Assembly: GCF_003002915.1 (NCBI RefSeq) | Contig: NZ_PVTG01000014.1 | Coordinates: forward strand, 1 to 64,000 | Direction of reading: 5' to 3' | Source: Geodermatophilus tzadiensis | Lineage (GTDB): Bacteria; Actinomycetota; Actinomycetes; Mycobacteriales; Geodermatophilaceae | Length of the DNA: 64,000 nt | Shown: in pieces, positions 18,002-26,447 of the stretch | Layout: each line of letters starts with the position of its first letter | Position numbering within the stretch: position 1 is the stretch's first letter | Notes under the pieces: generated by a model | The model's input: the letters and a program-made list of their open reading frames with translations, nothing else | Databases searched by the model: none | What the model was told of the DNA's origin: nothing | Position numbers and translations under genes: made by a program

Positions 18002-18433
18002 TCAGCGCGGGCTGCGGGGGCCGTCCCAGCGGTCGAAGCCACCGGGGCCGCCGTCGAACAGCGCGTGCAGCGTCATCGAGCCCAGCGCCACGAGGACGAC
18101 GAGCGCGACGACGGCCAGCAGCGCGAGCCGGAGCGCGGCCGGGCCGCCACCACGGGCGGTGGTGACCGTCGCTCGCACCTGCTCCCAGGCCAGCAGTCCG
18201 AGCGGCCGCCAGCCGGGCGCGGTCCGGTCGGGCGCCAGCGGCGGGAGGTCGGCGGTCAGCGGCGCCAGGTCGCGCAGGTGGACGGCGGCGAAGGCGGCGG
18301 CCATCCGGTCGCTGCCCTCGTCCGGCGTGAGCATCCCCCGTGCGACGGCGTCCTGCAGCCGGTGCACCGTGGCCGCCCGGTCGCTGTCGGCCGCCCGCAT
18401 CGGCGGGCCCTGCACCGGGGTGGGGTCGTCCAT
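18002..18433 (-). CDS. DUF1707 domain membrane protein
   Basis: A 143-residue protein starting at ATG 18433 behind an excellent AGGAGG site. The N-terminus contains the DUF1707 (SHOCT-like) domain at about residues 12-65: MRAADSDRAATVHRLQDAVA then RGMLTPDEGSDRMAAAFAAV. It has the usual R-x-SD-x-DR start and conserved hydrophobic helix. One transmembrane helix lies near residues 100-125 (ALRLALLAVVALVVLVALGS) before a short Gly/Pro-rich tail. Family members are common in Actinobacteria and of unknown function, often linked to the envelope. Confidence 0.8.
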   Translation of the reverse strand: MDDPTPVQGPPMRAADSDRAATVHRLQDAVARGMLTPDEGSDRMAAAFAAVHLRDLAPLTADLPPLAPDRTAPGWRPLGLLAWEQVRATVTTARGGGPAALRLALLAVVALVVLVALGSMTLHALFDGGPGGFDRWDGPRSPR

Positions 18434-18880
18434 GTGGTTCCTCCTGCTGCGTGCCGGTCCGGCCGGCCAGGGTGCCCGCCGATCCTGTGACGGAGCTGTG
18501 AGCTGCGGCACTGAGCGGTACCGCGACCTGCCAGGGAGACATGGTGTGGCACACGGTGCACTGGTCCGCACGTCCCGTGAACGCCGCAGGTGAGGAGGTT
18601 GAACGCGCAAACAGGCGCGCCGGGATCGTCACCGTTCCGTGATCTGGGGATGGGGCGGCCGTGTAGGTTCTCCCGCGGTCCTGCCGGGCCTCAGCTCCTC
18701 GAACCGAGGGCCCCGGGCAGGCCCCGCCTGACTGCCCGGCCTGCGCGCCGGGGGACCGGGGACCTCTGGGAGTCCCCGGATCGGTCACGCCCGCGGACGC
18801 CGGACGCGGGTACGGGCGCGCCCTGGTGGGGTGCACCCGACGGCCCGACGGGCGGCCGCGAGGAACGGAGAGACGCCCTC
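18434..18880. promoter_or_regulatory. Intergenic leader upstream of the M23 peptidase gene
   Basis: About 450 bases between the divergently transcribed DUF1707 and M23 peptidase genes. It contains GTCACCGTTCCGTGATC at 18628-18644, two GTCAC/GTGAT-like half sites that recall the MtrA box found upstream of actinobacterial cell-wall hydrolase genes. It also has several GC-rich potential stems at about 18700-18810. A cyclic-di-AMP riboswitch was looked for because such peptidase genes often have one; its conserved core was not seen. Confidence 0.3.
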
Positions 18881-20113
18881 TTGGCGACCCTGCACCACCG
18901 CACCGCCCTCGGCGCCCGCCCCGTCCTGCCCCGCCGTCTCGGCCGCGCCGTGCTCGCCGCCGGGATCGCCCTCGGGGTGGTCCTGACGGCACCCGCGCCC
19001 GGCCTGGCCGCCCCCGAGGACGACGTCGCGGCCGCGGAGGCCGCGGAGCGCGACCTCGTCGCCGAGGTGGACCGCATGACGGCGGAGGTGGCCGCAGCGG
19101 AGGAGGCGCTGCAGCGGATGACGGTCGAGGCCGAGGCCGCCGCCGACGCCGCGCTCGTCGCCCAGGCGGAGCTGGCCGGCGCGCAGGAGGCCGCCACCCG
19201 CGCCGCGGAGGAGCTGCAGGCCGCGCGCGACGCGGTCGCCGCTGCCGAGGACGAGGTGGTCGAGCTCGGCCGCGAGGCCTACATGGGCAGCGGCGGGGAA
19301 CTCGGCGGAGACGTCACGGTGCTGCTGGACAGCGAGGGCCCCCGTGAGGTGCTCGAGCGCGCGGCCACCCTCGACCTGCTCGGCGTGCAGCGCGCGCAGA
19401 CGCTGCAGGAGTTCGAGCTGCTCGAGGCGCAGGAGGAGGAGGCCGATGCCGCCGCCCGCGCCGCCGTCGAGGAGCGGGACGCCGCCGCGCGCGTCGCCGC
19501 CGAGGCGCAGGCCGCCGCCGACGCCCGGCTGGCCGAGGCCCAGGGCGACTTCGACGCGCTGTCGGCGGAGAAGGCCGCGCTCGACGGGCGGCTGCGTGCC
19601 GCGGAGGTCGAGCTGCTCCGCCTGCGAGGCATCGCCGAGGCCGAGGCCGCGTGGGAGGCCCAGCAGCAGGCCGAGCAGGCCGCCGCGGTCACCGTGCAGT
19701 CCACCGGGGGCGGGGTCGCCCCGACCACCGGCCGGGTGACCTCCTGCTACGGCGCCCGCTGGGGGACCATGCACTACGGCATCGACATCGCCGCCCCGAT
19801 CGGGACGCCGGTGTTCGCACCCGCCGGGGGTGTCGTCCTGCAGGCCGGTCCGGCCAGTGGCTTCGGCCAGGCCGTCTACGTGCAGCACGACGACGGCCGG
19901 GTCACCGTCTACGGCCACGTCAACCAGTTCTTCGTCTCCGCCGGCCAGGTGGTCAGTGCCGGCGAGCGGATCGCCGAGGTCGGCAACAAGGGCCAGTCGA
20001 CCGGGCCGCACCTGCACTTCGAGGTGCACGAGGGCGGTCTCTACGCCAACCGGGTCAGCCCCATCCCGTGGCTGAGCGCGAGGGGCGTCTCCCTGGGCGG
20101 CGGCTGCACCTGA
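18881..20113 (+). CDS. Secreted M23 (LytM-type) peptidase with coiled-coil N-terminus
   Basis: A 410-residue protein from TTG 18881 (preceded by GGAG). This start puts a signal peptide at the N-terminus (RRLGRAVLAAGIALGVVLTA then PAPGLAA). Residues about 45-270 are Ala/Glu-rich coiled coil, as in EnvC/NlpD-like and PcsB-type hydrolases. The C-terminal M23 domain (about residues 285-400) has the zinc motif HYGIDIAAP and the HLHFEV motif. These give the three metal ligands and the catalytic His expected of an active Gly-Gly or peptide-crosslink endopeptidase. It acts outside the membrane on peptidoglycan, and the coiled coil probably controls its activity or recruits it to division sites. Confidence 0.9.
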   Translation: MATLHHRTALGARPVLPRRLGRAVLAAGIALGVVLTAPAPGLAAPEDDVAAAEAAERDLVAEVDRMTAEVAAAEEALQRMTVEAEAAADAALVAQAELAGAQEAATRAAEELQAARDAVAAAEDEVVELGREAYMGSGGELGGDVTVLLDSEGPREVLERAATLDLLGVQRAQTLQEFELLEAQEEEADAAARAAVEERDAAARVAAEAQAAADARLAEAQGDFDALSAEKAALDGRLRAAEVELLRLRGIAEAEAAWEAQQQAEQAAAVTVQSTGGGVAPTTGRVTSCYGARWGTMHYGIDIAAPIGTPVFAPAGGVVLQAGPASGFGQAVYVQHDDGRVTVYGHVNQFFVSAGQVVSAGERIAEVGNKGQSTGPHLHFEVHEGGLYANRVSPIPWLSARGVSLGGGCT

Positions 20114-20126
20114 CCGGTCGTGGGCG

Positions 20127-21041
20127 TCACCGGCGCCCGCGCAGTCGGCCGAGCAGGTCACCGGCGCCCCCGACGGTCCGCGCGGCGAGCGCCAGCACGG
20201 GGGCGCCGGGGATGCCCGGGGCCGACTCCACGATGGGGGCCAGCCGCACCAGTCCGGGCAGGTGGTGCACGCGCAGTTGCCGGCGCACCAGCGCCGCGGC
20301 CGGGTTGGTCCGGCCCGAGGCGGCGGCCAGCAGCACATCGGCCCGCGCCTCGACGGTGGCCCCGCGCGGGCGGCCGGCGTCCAGGCGCCGGACCGTCCAG
20401 CCCCCGGTGTCGGCGGCGAAGCCCCACCCGCCGTCCGGGGTGACCAGTGCCGCCCCGCCGGTGATGCCCGCGGCCGCCGCGAGCGCCCCGGTCACGTCGG
20501 CGAGCGCGGCGAGACCGGACTGCAGCACCGATGCCGGCGGGGGAGGGGCGCCCGCGTCCGCGAGGTCGAGCCCGTGGACGGCGAGCTCGTAGGCCTGTCC
20601 GAGCACCACCGACAGGAGCGGCAGTCGGCCCACCGTGGACACCGTGGGCGCGGTGTCGAGCTCCTCGGGCTCCTCGGTCAGGTAGCGGACCGTGGCCTCG
20701 CGGTTGCGGCGCAGCGCGGCGAGCACCTCCTCCCGCGGGGCGTCGCGGTGCGCCGCCGTCACCCGGGCGTTGGTGCCGTCGACGTCGGCCGGCGTCCCCG
20801 TGCCACCGGCGCGGGCCGAGGCGACCAGGCCGGCCAGGGCCTCGTGGTCGGGCCACGCGCCCAGGTGCACGCACACCTCGTGCACCCGCCAGCCGGGCAG
20901 CCGCGTCGGCCGGCCGAGGTCGACGGCCGCGGTCTGGTCGAGGAAGGCGTCCCAGGCGTCGAGCACCATCGGCCCCACCACGTCCCGGCCGGCGTCGGCC
21001 AGCCCGTGCCGCCGCGCCTGCCCACCCCGGTCGCCGGTCAT
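20127..21041 (-). CDS. Maleylpyruvate isomerase family mycothiol-dependent protein
   Basis: A 304-residue protein with its start at ATG 21041; the longer frame upstream is not protein-like. The N-terminal MDMPI/DinB-like four-helix domain is recognised by DQTAAVDLGRPTRLPGWRVH followed by EVCVHLGAWPDHEALAG. It resembles the metal-binding W-V-H pattern of mycothiol S-transferases. The C-terminal half (VLGQAYELAVHGLDLADAGA and later AALVTPDGGWGFAADTGGWT) resembles the sterol-carrier-like second domain of this family. Members use mycothiol for isomerisation or detoxification, which fits an actinobacterium. The true substrate is unknown. It converges with the M23 gene at only 13 bases. Confidence 0.8.
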   Translation of the reverse strand: MTGDRGGQARRHGLADAGRDVVGPMVLDAWDAFLDQTAAVDLGRPTRLPGWRVHEVCVHLGAWPDHEALAGLVASARAGGTGTPADVDGTNARVTAAHRDAPREEVLAALRRNREATVRYLTEEPEELDTAPTVSTVGRLPLLSVVLGQAYELAVHGLDLADAGAPPPPASVLQSGLAALADVTGALAAAAGITGGAALVTPDGGWGFAADTGGWTVRRLDAGRPRGATVEARADVLLAAASGRTNPAAALVRRQLRVHHLPGLVRLAPIVESAPGIPGAPVLALAARTVGGAGDLLGRLRGRR

Positions 21042-21540
21042 GCCGGAGGCCCTACCCACCGCCGCGCCACCACGACGCCGTCCCGGCCGCCGTGCTGCCC
21101 GCCCGCGGACCAGGTGATCCCTGCCCAGCGGCTGCACACCGGACCCAGGCGTGGCGGGGACCGGGTCCGCGAACTCCTTGGGTGGTCACCGGTCCTGCGT
21201 GGCGGTCACCGACCGTGATGCCGGAACGATGGAGTCCAGCAGGGGACACGAGGTCCCGCGACACCTGGTGACGGCGCCGCCGGTGTACCGTCAGGACGAT
21301 CCCGGACCGGGTTGGACGGTGGGGTCGCCGTCGTGGTATGGCGCTGACCAGCACTTCCGTCGTGCCCGAGATCACGCCCGTCACTTCTGACGCATGTGGC
21401 GCATCCGCACTGGCGCGACGGGTACCTCATCGTGCACACTGTCCCCGGAGGCCCTGATCCGCCGCCGCTGACCACAGCCTGTCACCGAACCGATCGTCCG
21501 TTGGGGAAGACGAGACCGATCGAGTCGATGGAGGTGCCTC
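21042..21540. other. Intergenic region upstream of the DUF3145 gene
   Basis: About 500 bases between divergent genes. No protein-like frame, RNA gene or repeat was recognised. It should contain promoters for both neighbours. The only clear signal is the GGAGG ribosome-binding site at about 21530 that serves the GTG at 21541. Confidence 0.45.
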
Positions 21541-22041
21541 GTGCAGCGACGGTCTACCCAGGGTGTCGTCTTCGTGCACTCCTGCCCGAAGGCGCTCTGC
21601 CAGCACGTCGAGTGGGCGCTCGAACGCGTCGTCGGCGCGCCGGTCTCCCTGTCGTGGGCCGACCAGCCCGCGGCGCACGGTGCCTACCGCGCCGAGGTCG
21701 CCTGGACCGGGTCCCCCGGGACGGGAGCCAAGCTGGTCGCCGCGCTGCGCCAGTGGCCGATGCTGCGCTTCGAGGTCACCGAGGAGGCCAGCCACGGCAA
21801 CGACGGTGAGCGGATGTCCTACGTGCCCGGGCACGGGGTGTTCCGCGCGCCGACGAGCGCCAACGGCGACATCGTGGTCACCGAGCAGCAGCTGCGCACC
21901 CTCGCGGCGACCGCCACGTCGGTCGAGGCGTTCCGCCACGGCGTCGATCAGCTCCTCGGCGCGGCCTGGGACGCCGACCTCGAGGTGTACCGCTACGCCG
22001 GCGACGGCAGCCAGACGACCTGGCTGCACCAGGTCGTCTGA
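21541..22041 (+). CDS. DUF3145 family protein
   Basis: A 166-residue protein with a GTG start seven bases after GGAGG. The sequence VFVHSCPKALCQHVEWALER and later GDIVVTEQQLRTL and GVDQLLGAAWDADLEVYRYA are typical of DUF3145, a family confined to Actinobacteria. These genes commonly lie beside the fabD-fabH-acp-fabF cluster, as here. No catalytic residues are known. A perfect 19-bp hairpin follows its stop codon. A link to fatty-acid or envelope metabolism is inference from conserved neighbourhood. Confidence 0.9.
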   Translation: MQRRSTQGVVFVHSCPKALCQHVEWALERVVGAPVSLSWADQPAAHGAYRAEVAWTGSPGTGAKLVAALRQWPMLRFEVTEEASHGNDGERMSYVPGHGVFRAPTSANGDIVVTEQQLRTLAATATSVEAFRHGVDQLLGAAWDADLEVYRYAGDGSQTTWLHQVV

Positions 22042-22157
22042 GGGAACACGCAGGTCACGATCCGGGCACACGAGATGAGGACCTGCGGGAACTCGTCGTA
22101 GGCTCCAGACCAGGTCGACCGGACGCCGTCGGGGAAGCGGCGTCCGGGAGACCTCAC

Positions 22158-22195
22158 GAGAGGCCCGCCACCGCTGCAGCGGTGGCGGGCCTCTC
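22158..22195 (+). terminator. Perfect 19-bp hairpin terminator after DUF3145
   Basis: GAGAGGCCCGCCACCGCTG followed directly by its exact complement, then CTCTC. There is no loop beyond the central bases and no long T run, as is usual in high-GC genomes. It lies 117 bases after the DUF3145 stop. Confidence 0.8.
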
Positions 22196-22227
22196 CTCTC
22201 GTGCGCCCCCGGACGGGCGTCCTACTG

Positions 22228-22299
22228 CACCGCAGCGTGTCCCACGTGACCGCCCACCGTCCGCTGGGACGCGCGACGATCAGGTCACCTGATCGTCGC
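22228..22299 (-). repeat. Palindromic dispersed repeat, copy 1
   Basis: Read on the minus strand, a 27-base palindrome (13-base arms GCGACGATCAGGT, one central base, 22273-22299) is followed by about 45 bases matching copies at 51533-51606 and 53090-53200, including GACGGTGGGCGGT and CGCTGCGGTG. It lies between the DUF3145 terminator and the 3' end of accD, which stops four bases away. Confidence 0.8.
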
Positions 22300-22303
22300 C
22301 CCC

Positions 22304-23716
22304 TCAGAGCGGGATGTTGCCGTGCGCTCCCCGGCCGGCCGGTGCACCGGCCAGCGCGGCCACCAGCGCCCGCCGGGTGCGGCTCGGCTCGACCACCTCG
22401 TCGACCACGCCGATCTCCAGCGCCCGGTCCACCCCGCCTGCGATCCGCTCGTGCTCGGCGGCCAGCTGCGCGTGCAGGGCCTCGCGCTCGGCGGGCGGCA
22501 CGGCGGCCAGCCTCTTGCGGTGCAGGATGCCGACGGCGGCCTTGGCGCCCATGACGGCGACCTCCGCACCCGGCCAGGCGAACACCGCCGTGGCACCCAG
22601 GGAGCGGGCGTTCATGGCGATGTACGCGCCGCCGTAGGCCTTGCGGGTCACCAGCGTCACCCGCGGCACCACGGCCTCGGCGAAGGCGTGCAGCAGCTTG
22701 GCGCCGCGCCGCACCACGCCGTCCCACTCCTGGCCGACGCCGGGCAGGTAGCCGGGGACGTCGACGAGCACGACCAGCGGCACCCCGAACGCGTCGCACA
22801 TCCGCACGAAGCGGGCCGCCTTCTCCGCCGAGGCCGAGTCCAGGCAGCCGCCCAGCCGCAGCGGGTTGTTGGCGACCACGCCGACCGTCCGCCCGCCGAG
22901 CCGGCCCAGGGTGGTCACCACGTTGGGCGCCCACCGCGGGTGCAGCTCCAGCCCGGGCCCGTCGAGGACGGCGGCCACGAGCGGCCGGACGTCGTAGGCG
23001 CGGTTGGTCCGCTCGGGCAGCAGCGCCCGCAGGTCGACGTCGGCCTCGGCGGCGGCCGGTGCGAACGAGCCCTGGGCGGCCAGCAGGTGGACCGCCTGGC
23101 GCGCGGTCCCCAGCGCGGCGTCCTCGGAGTCGGTGACCACGTGGACGACGCCGCTGCGGCGGCCGTGGGTGTCGGGCCCGCCGAGGCTCTCCATGTCGAC
23201 GTCCTCGCCGGTGACCGAGCGGACGACGTCGGGGCCGGTGACGAAGACCCGCCCGGCCGGGCCCATGACCACCAGGTCGGTCAGCGCCGGGCCGTAGGCG
23301 GCGCCGCCGGCGGCCGGGCCCAGGACGACGGAGACCTGCGGCACCCGTCCCGAGGCGCGCACCATCGCGGCGAACACCTCGCCGACGGCGTGCAGCGCGG
23401 TGACCCCCTCGGCCAGCCGCGCGCCGCCGGAGTGCCAGATGCCCACGACCGGCAGCCGCTCGCGCAGCGCCGTGTCGATGGCGTCGACGACGTGCCGGCA
23501 GCCGTCGGCGCCCATGGCGCCGCCCATCACCGTGGCGTCGGTGCAGTAGGCGATCACCGGAGTGCCGGACACGGTGCCGCGGGCGGCGAGGACGCCGGAG
23601 GTGTCGCGGGGGGCCAGCAGGGTCGCCGACCCGGCGTCGAGGAGGCGCAGCAGTCGGTCCTCGGGGTCGCGCGGGTCGGCGGTGGGCAGCGTCGGGACGG
23701 CGTGCAGCGTGGTCAC
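22304..23716 (-). CDS. accD: Acyl-CoA carboxylase carboxyltransferase (beta) subunit, fab operon member
   Basis: A 470-residue protein. The GTG start at 23716 follows CAGGAGA. Both halves of the biotin-dependent carboxyltransferase fold are visible. The N-half has GTPVIAYCTDATVMGGAMGA and SGGARLAEGVTALHAVGEVF; the C-half has VPLVVLVDVPGYLPGVGQEW and TLVTRKAYGGAYIAMNARSL then GAEVAVMGAKAAVGI. This is the acyl-CoA-binding arrangement of AccD5/AccD6-type subunits. It transfers CO2 from carboxybiotin to acetyl- or propionyl-CoA, supplying malonyl- or methylmalonyl-CoA to the fatty-acid synthase encoded by the genes immediately upstream. Position matches accD6 downstream of the kas genes in Mycobacterium. 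The biotin-carrier alpha subunit is elsewhere. Confidence 0.92.
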   Translation of the reverse strand: MTTLHAVPTLPTADPRDPEDRLLRLLDAGSATLLAPRDTSGVLAARGTVSGTPVIAYCTDATVMGGAMGADGCRHVVDAIDTALRERLPVVGIWHSGGARLAEGVTALHAVGEVFAAMVRASGRVPQVSVVLGPAAGGAAYGPALTDLVVMGPAGRVFVTGPDVVRSVTGEDVDMESLGGPDTHGRRSGVVHVVTDSEDAALGTARQAVHLLAAQGSFAPAAAEADVDLRALLPERTNRAYDVRPLVAAVLDGPGLELHPRWAPNVVTTLGRLGGRTVGVVANNPLRLGGCLDSASAEKAARFVRMCDAFGVPLVVLVDVPGYLPGVGQEWDGVVRRGAKLLHAFAEAVVPRVTLVTRKAYGGAYIAMNARSLGATAVFAWPGAEVAVMGAKAAVGILHRKRLAAVPPAEREALHAQLAAEHERIAGGVDRALEIGVVDEVVEPSRTRRALVAALAGAPAGRGAHGNIPL

Positions 23717-23775
23717 GGGGTCTCCTGAGGCCGGCGCGGGGCCGGTGGGGGTGGCCGGCCCCGCGGAGCCGGTGG

Positions 23776-23835
23776 GTGGCCCCGTCCGGAGGCTCACCCC
23801 GAGCCTGCGAGGGGTGAGGGGGACGGGGTCCTTCT
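23776..23835 (-). terminator. Conserved stop-adjacent hairpin, fabF 3' end (family copy D)
   Basis: Directly abuts the fabF stop codon. On the minus strand it opens AAGGACCCCGTCCCCCTCAC and continues through CCCTCGCAGGCTCG to a closing GGACGGGGCCA. It is one of five related hairpins found immediately after stop codons in this window. It could terminate or attenuate transcription between fabF and accD, or stabilise the upstream message. Confidence 0.6.
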
Positions 23836-25065
23836 TCAGGCGCTCGTGAAGACCAGCGCGATGTTGTGGCCGCCGAAGCCGAAGGAGTCGTTGACCGCGG
23901 CGGTGAACGAGGCCTTCCGCGGCTCCCGGCGGACGATGTCGAGGGCCTGCACGGCGGCGTCGTCGTCGGGGTCGTCGAGGTTCGCCGTCGCGGGGACGAC
24001 CTGGTCGCGCAGCGCCAGGATGGTGAACACCGACTCCAGCGCGCCGGCGGCGCCGAGCAGGTGGCCGGTCTGGCTCTTCGTCGCCGTCACCAGCACGTGC
24101 TCGCCGACCGAGTCGCGGATGGCCGCGGCCTCTGCCGTGTCGCCGACCGGCGTGGAGGTGGCGTGCGCGTTGACGTGGCCGACCTCGGTGGCCGACAGGC
24201 CCGCGTCGCGCAGCGCGGCGGAGATGGCGCGGCCGGCGCCCTCGCCCTCCGGGTGCGGCGCGACCAGGTCGTAGCCGTCGGCGGTGGCGCCGGCGCCGGC
24301 CAGCCGGGCGTGCACCTGGGCGCCGCGGGCGCGGGCGGAGTCGGCGCGCTCGAGCACCAGGGCGGCGGCGCCCTCGCCGAGCACGAAGCCGTCGCGGGCC
24401 TTGTCGAAGGGGCGCGAGGCGCGCTCGGGCTCGTCGTTGCGGGTGCTCATCGCGCGCATCGCGGCGAACCCGGCCATGGGCAGCGGGTGCACGCACGCCT
24501 CGGCGCCGCCGACCAGGACGACGTCGGCGCGGTCGAAGCGGAGCAGGTCCAGCCCCCAGCGGATCGCCTCGGCACCGGAGGCGCAGGCGCTCACCGGGGC
24601 GTGCACGCCGCCTCGGGCGCCGACCGCCAGGCCGACCGCGGCCGCGGGGCCGTTGGGCATGAGCATCGGGATGGTGAAGGGGGAGACCCGCTTGGGGCCC
24701 TTCGCCTCCAGGACGTCGTCCTGGCCGAGCAGGGTGAGCGCGCCGCCGATGCCGGTGCCGAAGACGACGGCGACCCGCTCCGGGGCCACGCCGGCGTCGG
24801 CCGCGCCGGACTCCCGCCACGCCTGCTCGGCGGCGATGACGGCCACCTGCTGGCTGCGGTCCAGGCGCCGGGCGCGGACCCGGTCGATCTGCTCGGCCGG
24901 CTCCTGCGCGAGGCGGGCGACGAGCTTGGCGGGGAACTCGCTGGCCCAGTCGTCGGTGATGCGGCTGACCCCCGACCTCCCGGCCAGCAGCGCGTCCCAG
25001 GTGCTGGCGACGTCACCACCGAGTGGCGTGGTGGCGCCGAGGCCGGTGACGACGACGTCGGTCAT
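23836..25065 (-). CDS. fabF: Beta-ketoacyl-ACP synthase II
   Basis: A 409-residue condensing enzyme, full length for FabF. It elongates acyl-ACP with malonyl-ACP in type II fatty-acid synthesis. The catalytic Cys161 is in SACASGAEAI and the two His are in NAHATSTPVGD and KSQTGHLLGAAGA; FGFGGHN near the C-terminus is also conserved. The ATG at 25065 has an AGGAGG-type site upstream. It lies between acpP and accD in the fab operon. Orthologues in Mycobacterium are KasA/KasB, which extend long chains; whether this copy prefers long chains cannot be told. Confidence 0.96.
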   Translation of the reverse strand: MTDVVVTGLGATTPLGGDVASTWDALLAGRSGVSRITDDWASEFPAKLVARLAQEPAEQIDRVRARRLDRSQQVAVIAAEQAWRESGAADAGVAPERVAVVFGTGIGGALTLLGQDDVLEAKGPKRVSPFTIPMLMPNGPAAAVGLAVGARGGVHAPVSACASGAEAIRWGLDLLRFDRADVVLVGGAEACVHPLPMAGFAAMRAMSTRNDEPERASRPFDKARDGFVLGEGAAALVLERADSARARGAQVHARLAGAGATADGYDLVAPHPEGEGAGRAISAALRDAGLSATEVGHVNAHATSTPVGDTAEAAAIRDSVGEHVLVTATKSQTGHLLGAAGALESVFTILALRDQVVPATANLDDPDDDAAVQALDIVRREPRKASFTAAVNDSFGFGGHNIALVFTSA

Positions 25066-25109
25066 GACGGTTTCCTCCTGGGAGCGGTGCGGCCGGGGGC
25101 CGGGGGGCC

Positions 25110-25167
25110 GGCCACCCTTCGGGTACCCACGCCGAGCTCGCGCGGCATGGGGGGAAGGGTGGTCCTG
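25110..25167 (-). terminator. Conserved stop-adjacent hairpin, acpP 3' end (family copy E)
   Basis: Immediately follows the acpP stop codon on the minus strand. It shows the family layout: AGGACCACCCTTCCCCCCAT, an inner GCGAGCTCGG and a closing AAGGGTGGCC arm. It is the most diverged of the five copies. It separates acpP from fabF and may set the high acpP-to-fabF message ratio typical of such operons. Confidence 0.55.
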
Positions 25168-25404
25168 CTACTGGTTCTTCTGGATGAAGCTGATGGCGTC
25201 GCCGACGGTCTTGATGTTGCCGAGCTCGTCGTCGGGGATGGCCACGCCGAACTTGTCCTCGACGGCGGTGGCGATCTCGACCATCGACAGGGAGTCGACG
25301 TCGAGGTCCTCGGTGAACGACTTCTCCGGGGTGGCGTCGGCGGGGGCGACCCCGGCGACCTCCTCCAGGATCTCGGCCAGACCTGCCTGGATGTCCTCGC
25401 TCAC
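25168..25404 (-). CDS. acpP: Acyl carrier protein
   Basis: A 78-residue acidic protein. The GTG at 25404 is chosen because AGAGAGGA precedes it and the size then matches the family; a longer frame reads into GC-rich intergenic sequence. The phosphopantetheine attachment Ser38 lies in the classic DVDSLSMVEI motif. Helices II and III follow, ending VGDAISFIQKNQ. It carries the growing chain between FabD, FabH, FabF and the reductases. The order fabD-fabH-acpP-fabF is that of Streptomyces. Confidence 0.96.
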   Translation of the reverse strand: MSEDIQAGLAEILEEVAGVAPADATPEKSFTEDLDVDSLSMVEIATAVEDKFGVAIPDDELGNIKTVGDAISFIQKNQ

Positions 25405-25481
25405 GCGGGGTCCTCTCTCTCGGTGGGGGGCGGGGGCTGCCCGCCGTCGGGCCCGGGTGGGTCCGGGGGTCACAGTGCCCG

Positions 25482-26447
25482 TCAGGGCAGGCGGAACACC
25501 TGGCCGGCGAAGGTCAGGCCCGCGCCGTAGCCGAGAACGAGGGCGAGGTCACCGCTCTTGGCCTCGCCGGACTCCAGCAGCGCGCTCAGCGCCAGCGGGA
25601 CCGACGCGGCCGAGGTGTTGCCCGACTGCACGATGTCGCGGGCGACGACGGTCTTCTCGCCGAACCCGAGCTTGCGGGTCATCGACTCCACGATGCGCAG
25701 GTTGGCCTGGTGCGGGGCGAACACGTCGATGTCGTCGGGGCCGACGCCGGCGGCCTCCATGGCCTCGACGAGGGTGTCGGTCAGCTTGGTGGTGGCCCAG
25801 CGGTAGACGGCCTGGCCGGCCATCGTCATCGTCGAGCTGCCCGCGGCGATCTCGATGGCGTTGTACTGGTCGCCGTCGCTGCCCCAGACGACCGGGCCGA
25901 TCTCGGGCTCCTCGGAGGCGCCGATGACCGCGGCACCGGCGCCGTCGGCGAAGATGACCGCCGTCGAGCGGTCGGTCTGGTCGGTGACGTCGGTGAGCCG
26001 CTCGACGCCGACGACCAGCGCGTTGCGGGCCGAGCCGCCGCGGATGGCGTCGGAGGCCACCCCGAGGGCGTAGCAGAACCCGGCGCAGCCGGCGTTGAGG
26101 TCGAAGGCACCCGGCCGGGGGATGCCCAGGCGGTGGGCGACCTGCGGGCCGATGCCGGGGATGGGGGCCCGGAGGCTGGCGCTGGCCAGCACGACCAGGT
26201 CGACCTCGTCGGGGGCCAGGCCACTGGCGGCCAGCGCCTTGCCGCCGGCCGCGACGGCCATCTCCACCAACGTCTCGTCGTCGGAGGCCCAGCGGCGCTC
26301 GGCGATGCCGACCCGGCTCTGGATCCACTCGTCGTTGGTGTCCATGACCTGGGCGAGCTCGTGGTTGGTCACCCGCCGGCGGGGCCGGTAGGAGCCCAGG
26401 CCGAGGACGCGGGTGCCGGGGGCGCCCTTCTTGAGGTGGATGCTCAC
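25482..26447 (-). CDS. fabH: Beta-ketoacyl-ACP synthase III
   Basis: A 321-residue initiation condensing enzyme that joins an acyl-CoA primer with malonyl-ACP. The active-site Cys121 is in DLNAGCAGFCYAL, His in FAPHQANLRI and Asn in QSGNTSAAS, all intact. The GTG start at 26447 overlaps the fabD stop by four bases (GTGA), giving translational coupling. In Actinobacteria FabH often takes branched acyl-CoA primers, giving iso/anteiso fatty acids; that preference is family knowledge, not seen here. Confidence 0.96.
   Translation of the reverse strand: MSIHLKKGAPGTRVLGLGSYRPRRRVTNHELAQVMDTNDEWIQSRVGIAERRWASDDETLVEMAVAAGGKALAASGLAPDEVDLVVLASASLRAPIPGIGPQVAHRLGIPRPGAFDLNAGCAGFCYALGVASDAIRGGSARNALVVGVERLTDVTDQTDRSTAVIFADGAGAAVIGASEEPEIGPVVWGSDGDQYNAIEIAAGSSTMTMAGQAVYRWATTKLTDTLVEAMEAAGVGPDDIDVFAPHQANLRIVESMTRKLGFGEKTVVARDIVQSGNTSAASVPLALSALLESGEAKSGDLALVLGYGAGLTFAGQVFRLP

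Noticed and set aside
18600..18880. Cyclic-di-AMP (ydaO-type) riboswitch before the M23 peptidase
   Set aside because: The GC-rich stems are there but the conserved core elements of the class were not found by eye. A covariance-model scan of this leader would decide.
17403..18992. A 529-codon minus-strand frame spanning several small genes
   Set aside because: It overlaps three better-supported genes with proper ribosome-binding sites and hydrophobic domains and has only low-complexity Arg/Gly/Ala sequence.
22322..23728. Long plus-strand open frame opposite accD
   Set aside because: Composition is that of an antisense GC-rich frame, with no motif. The minus strand encodes a clear carboxyltransferase with all family blocks.
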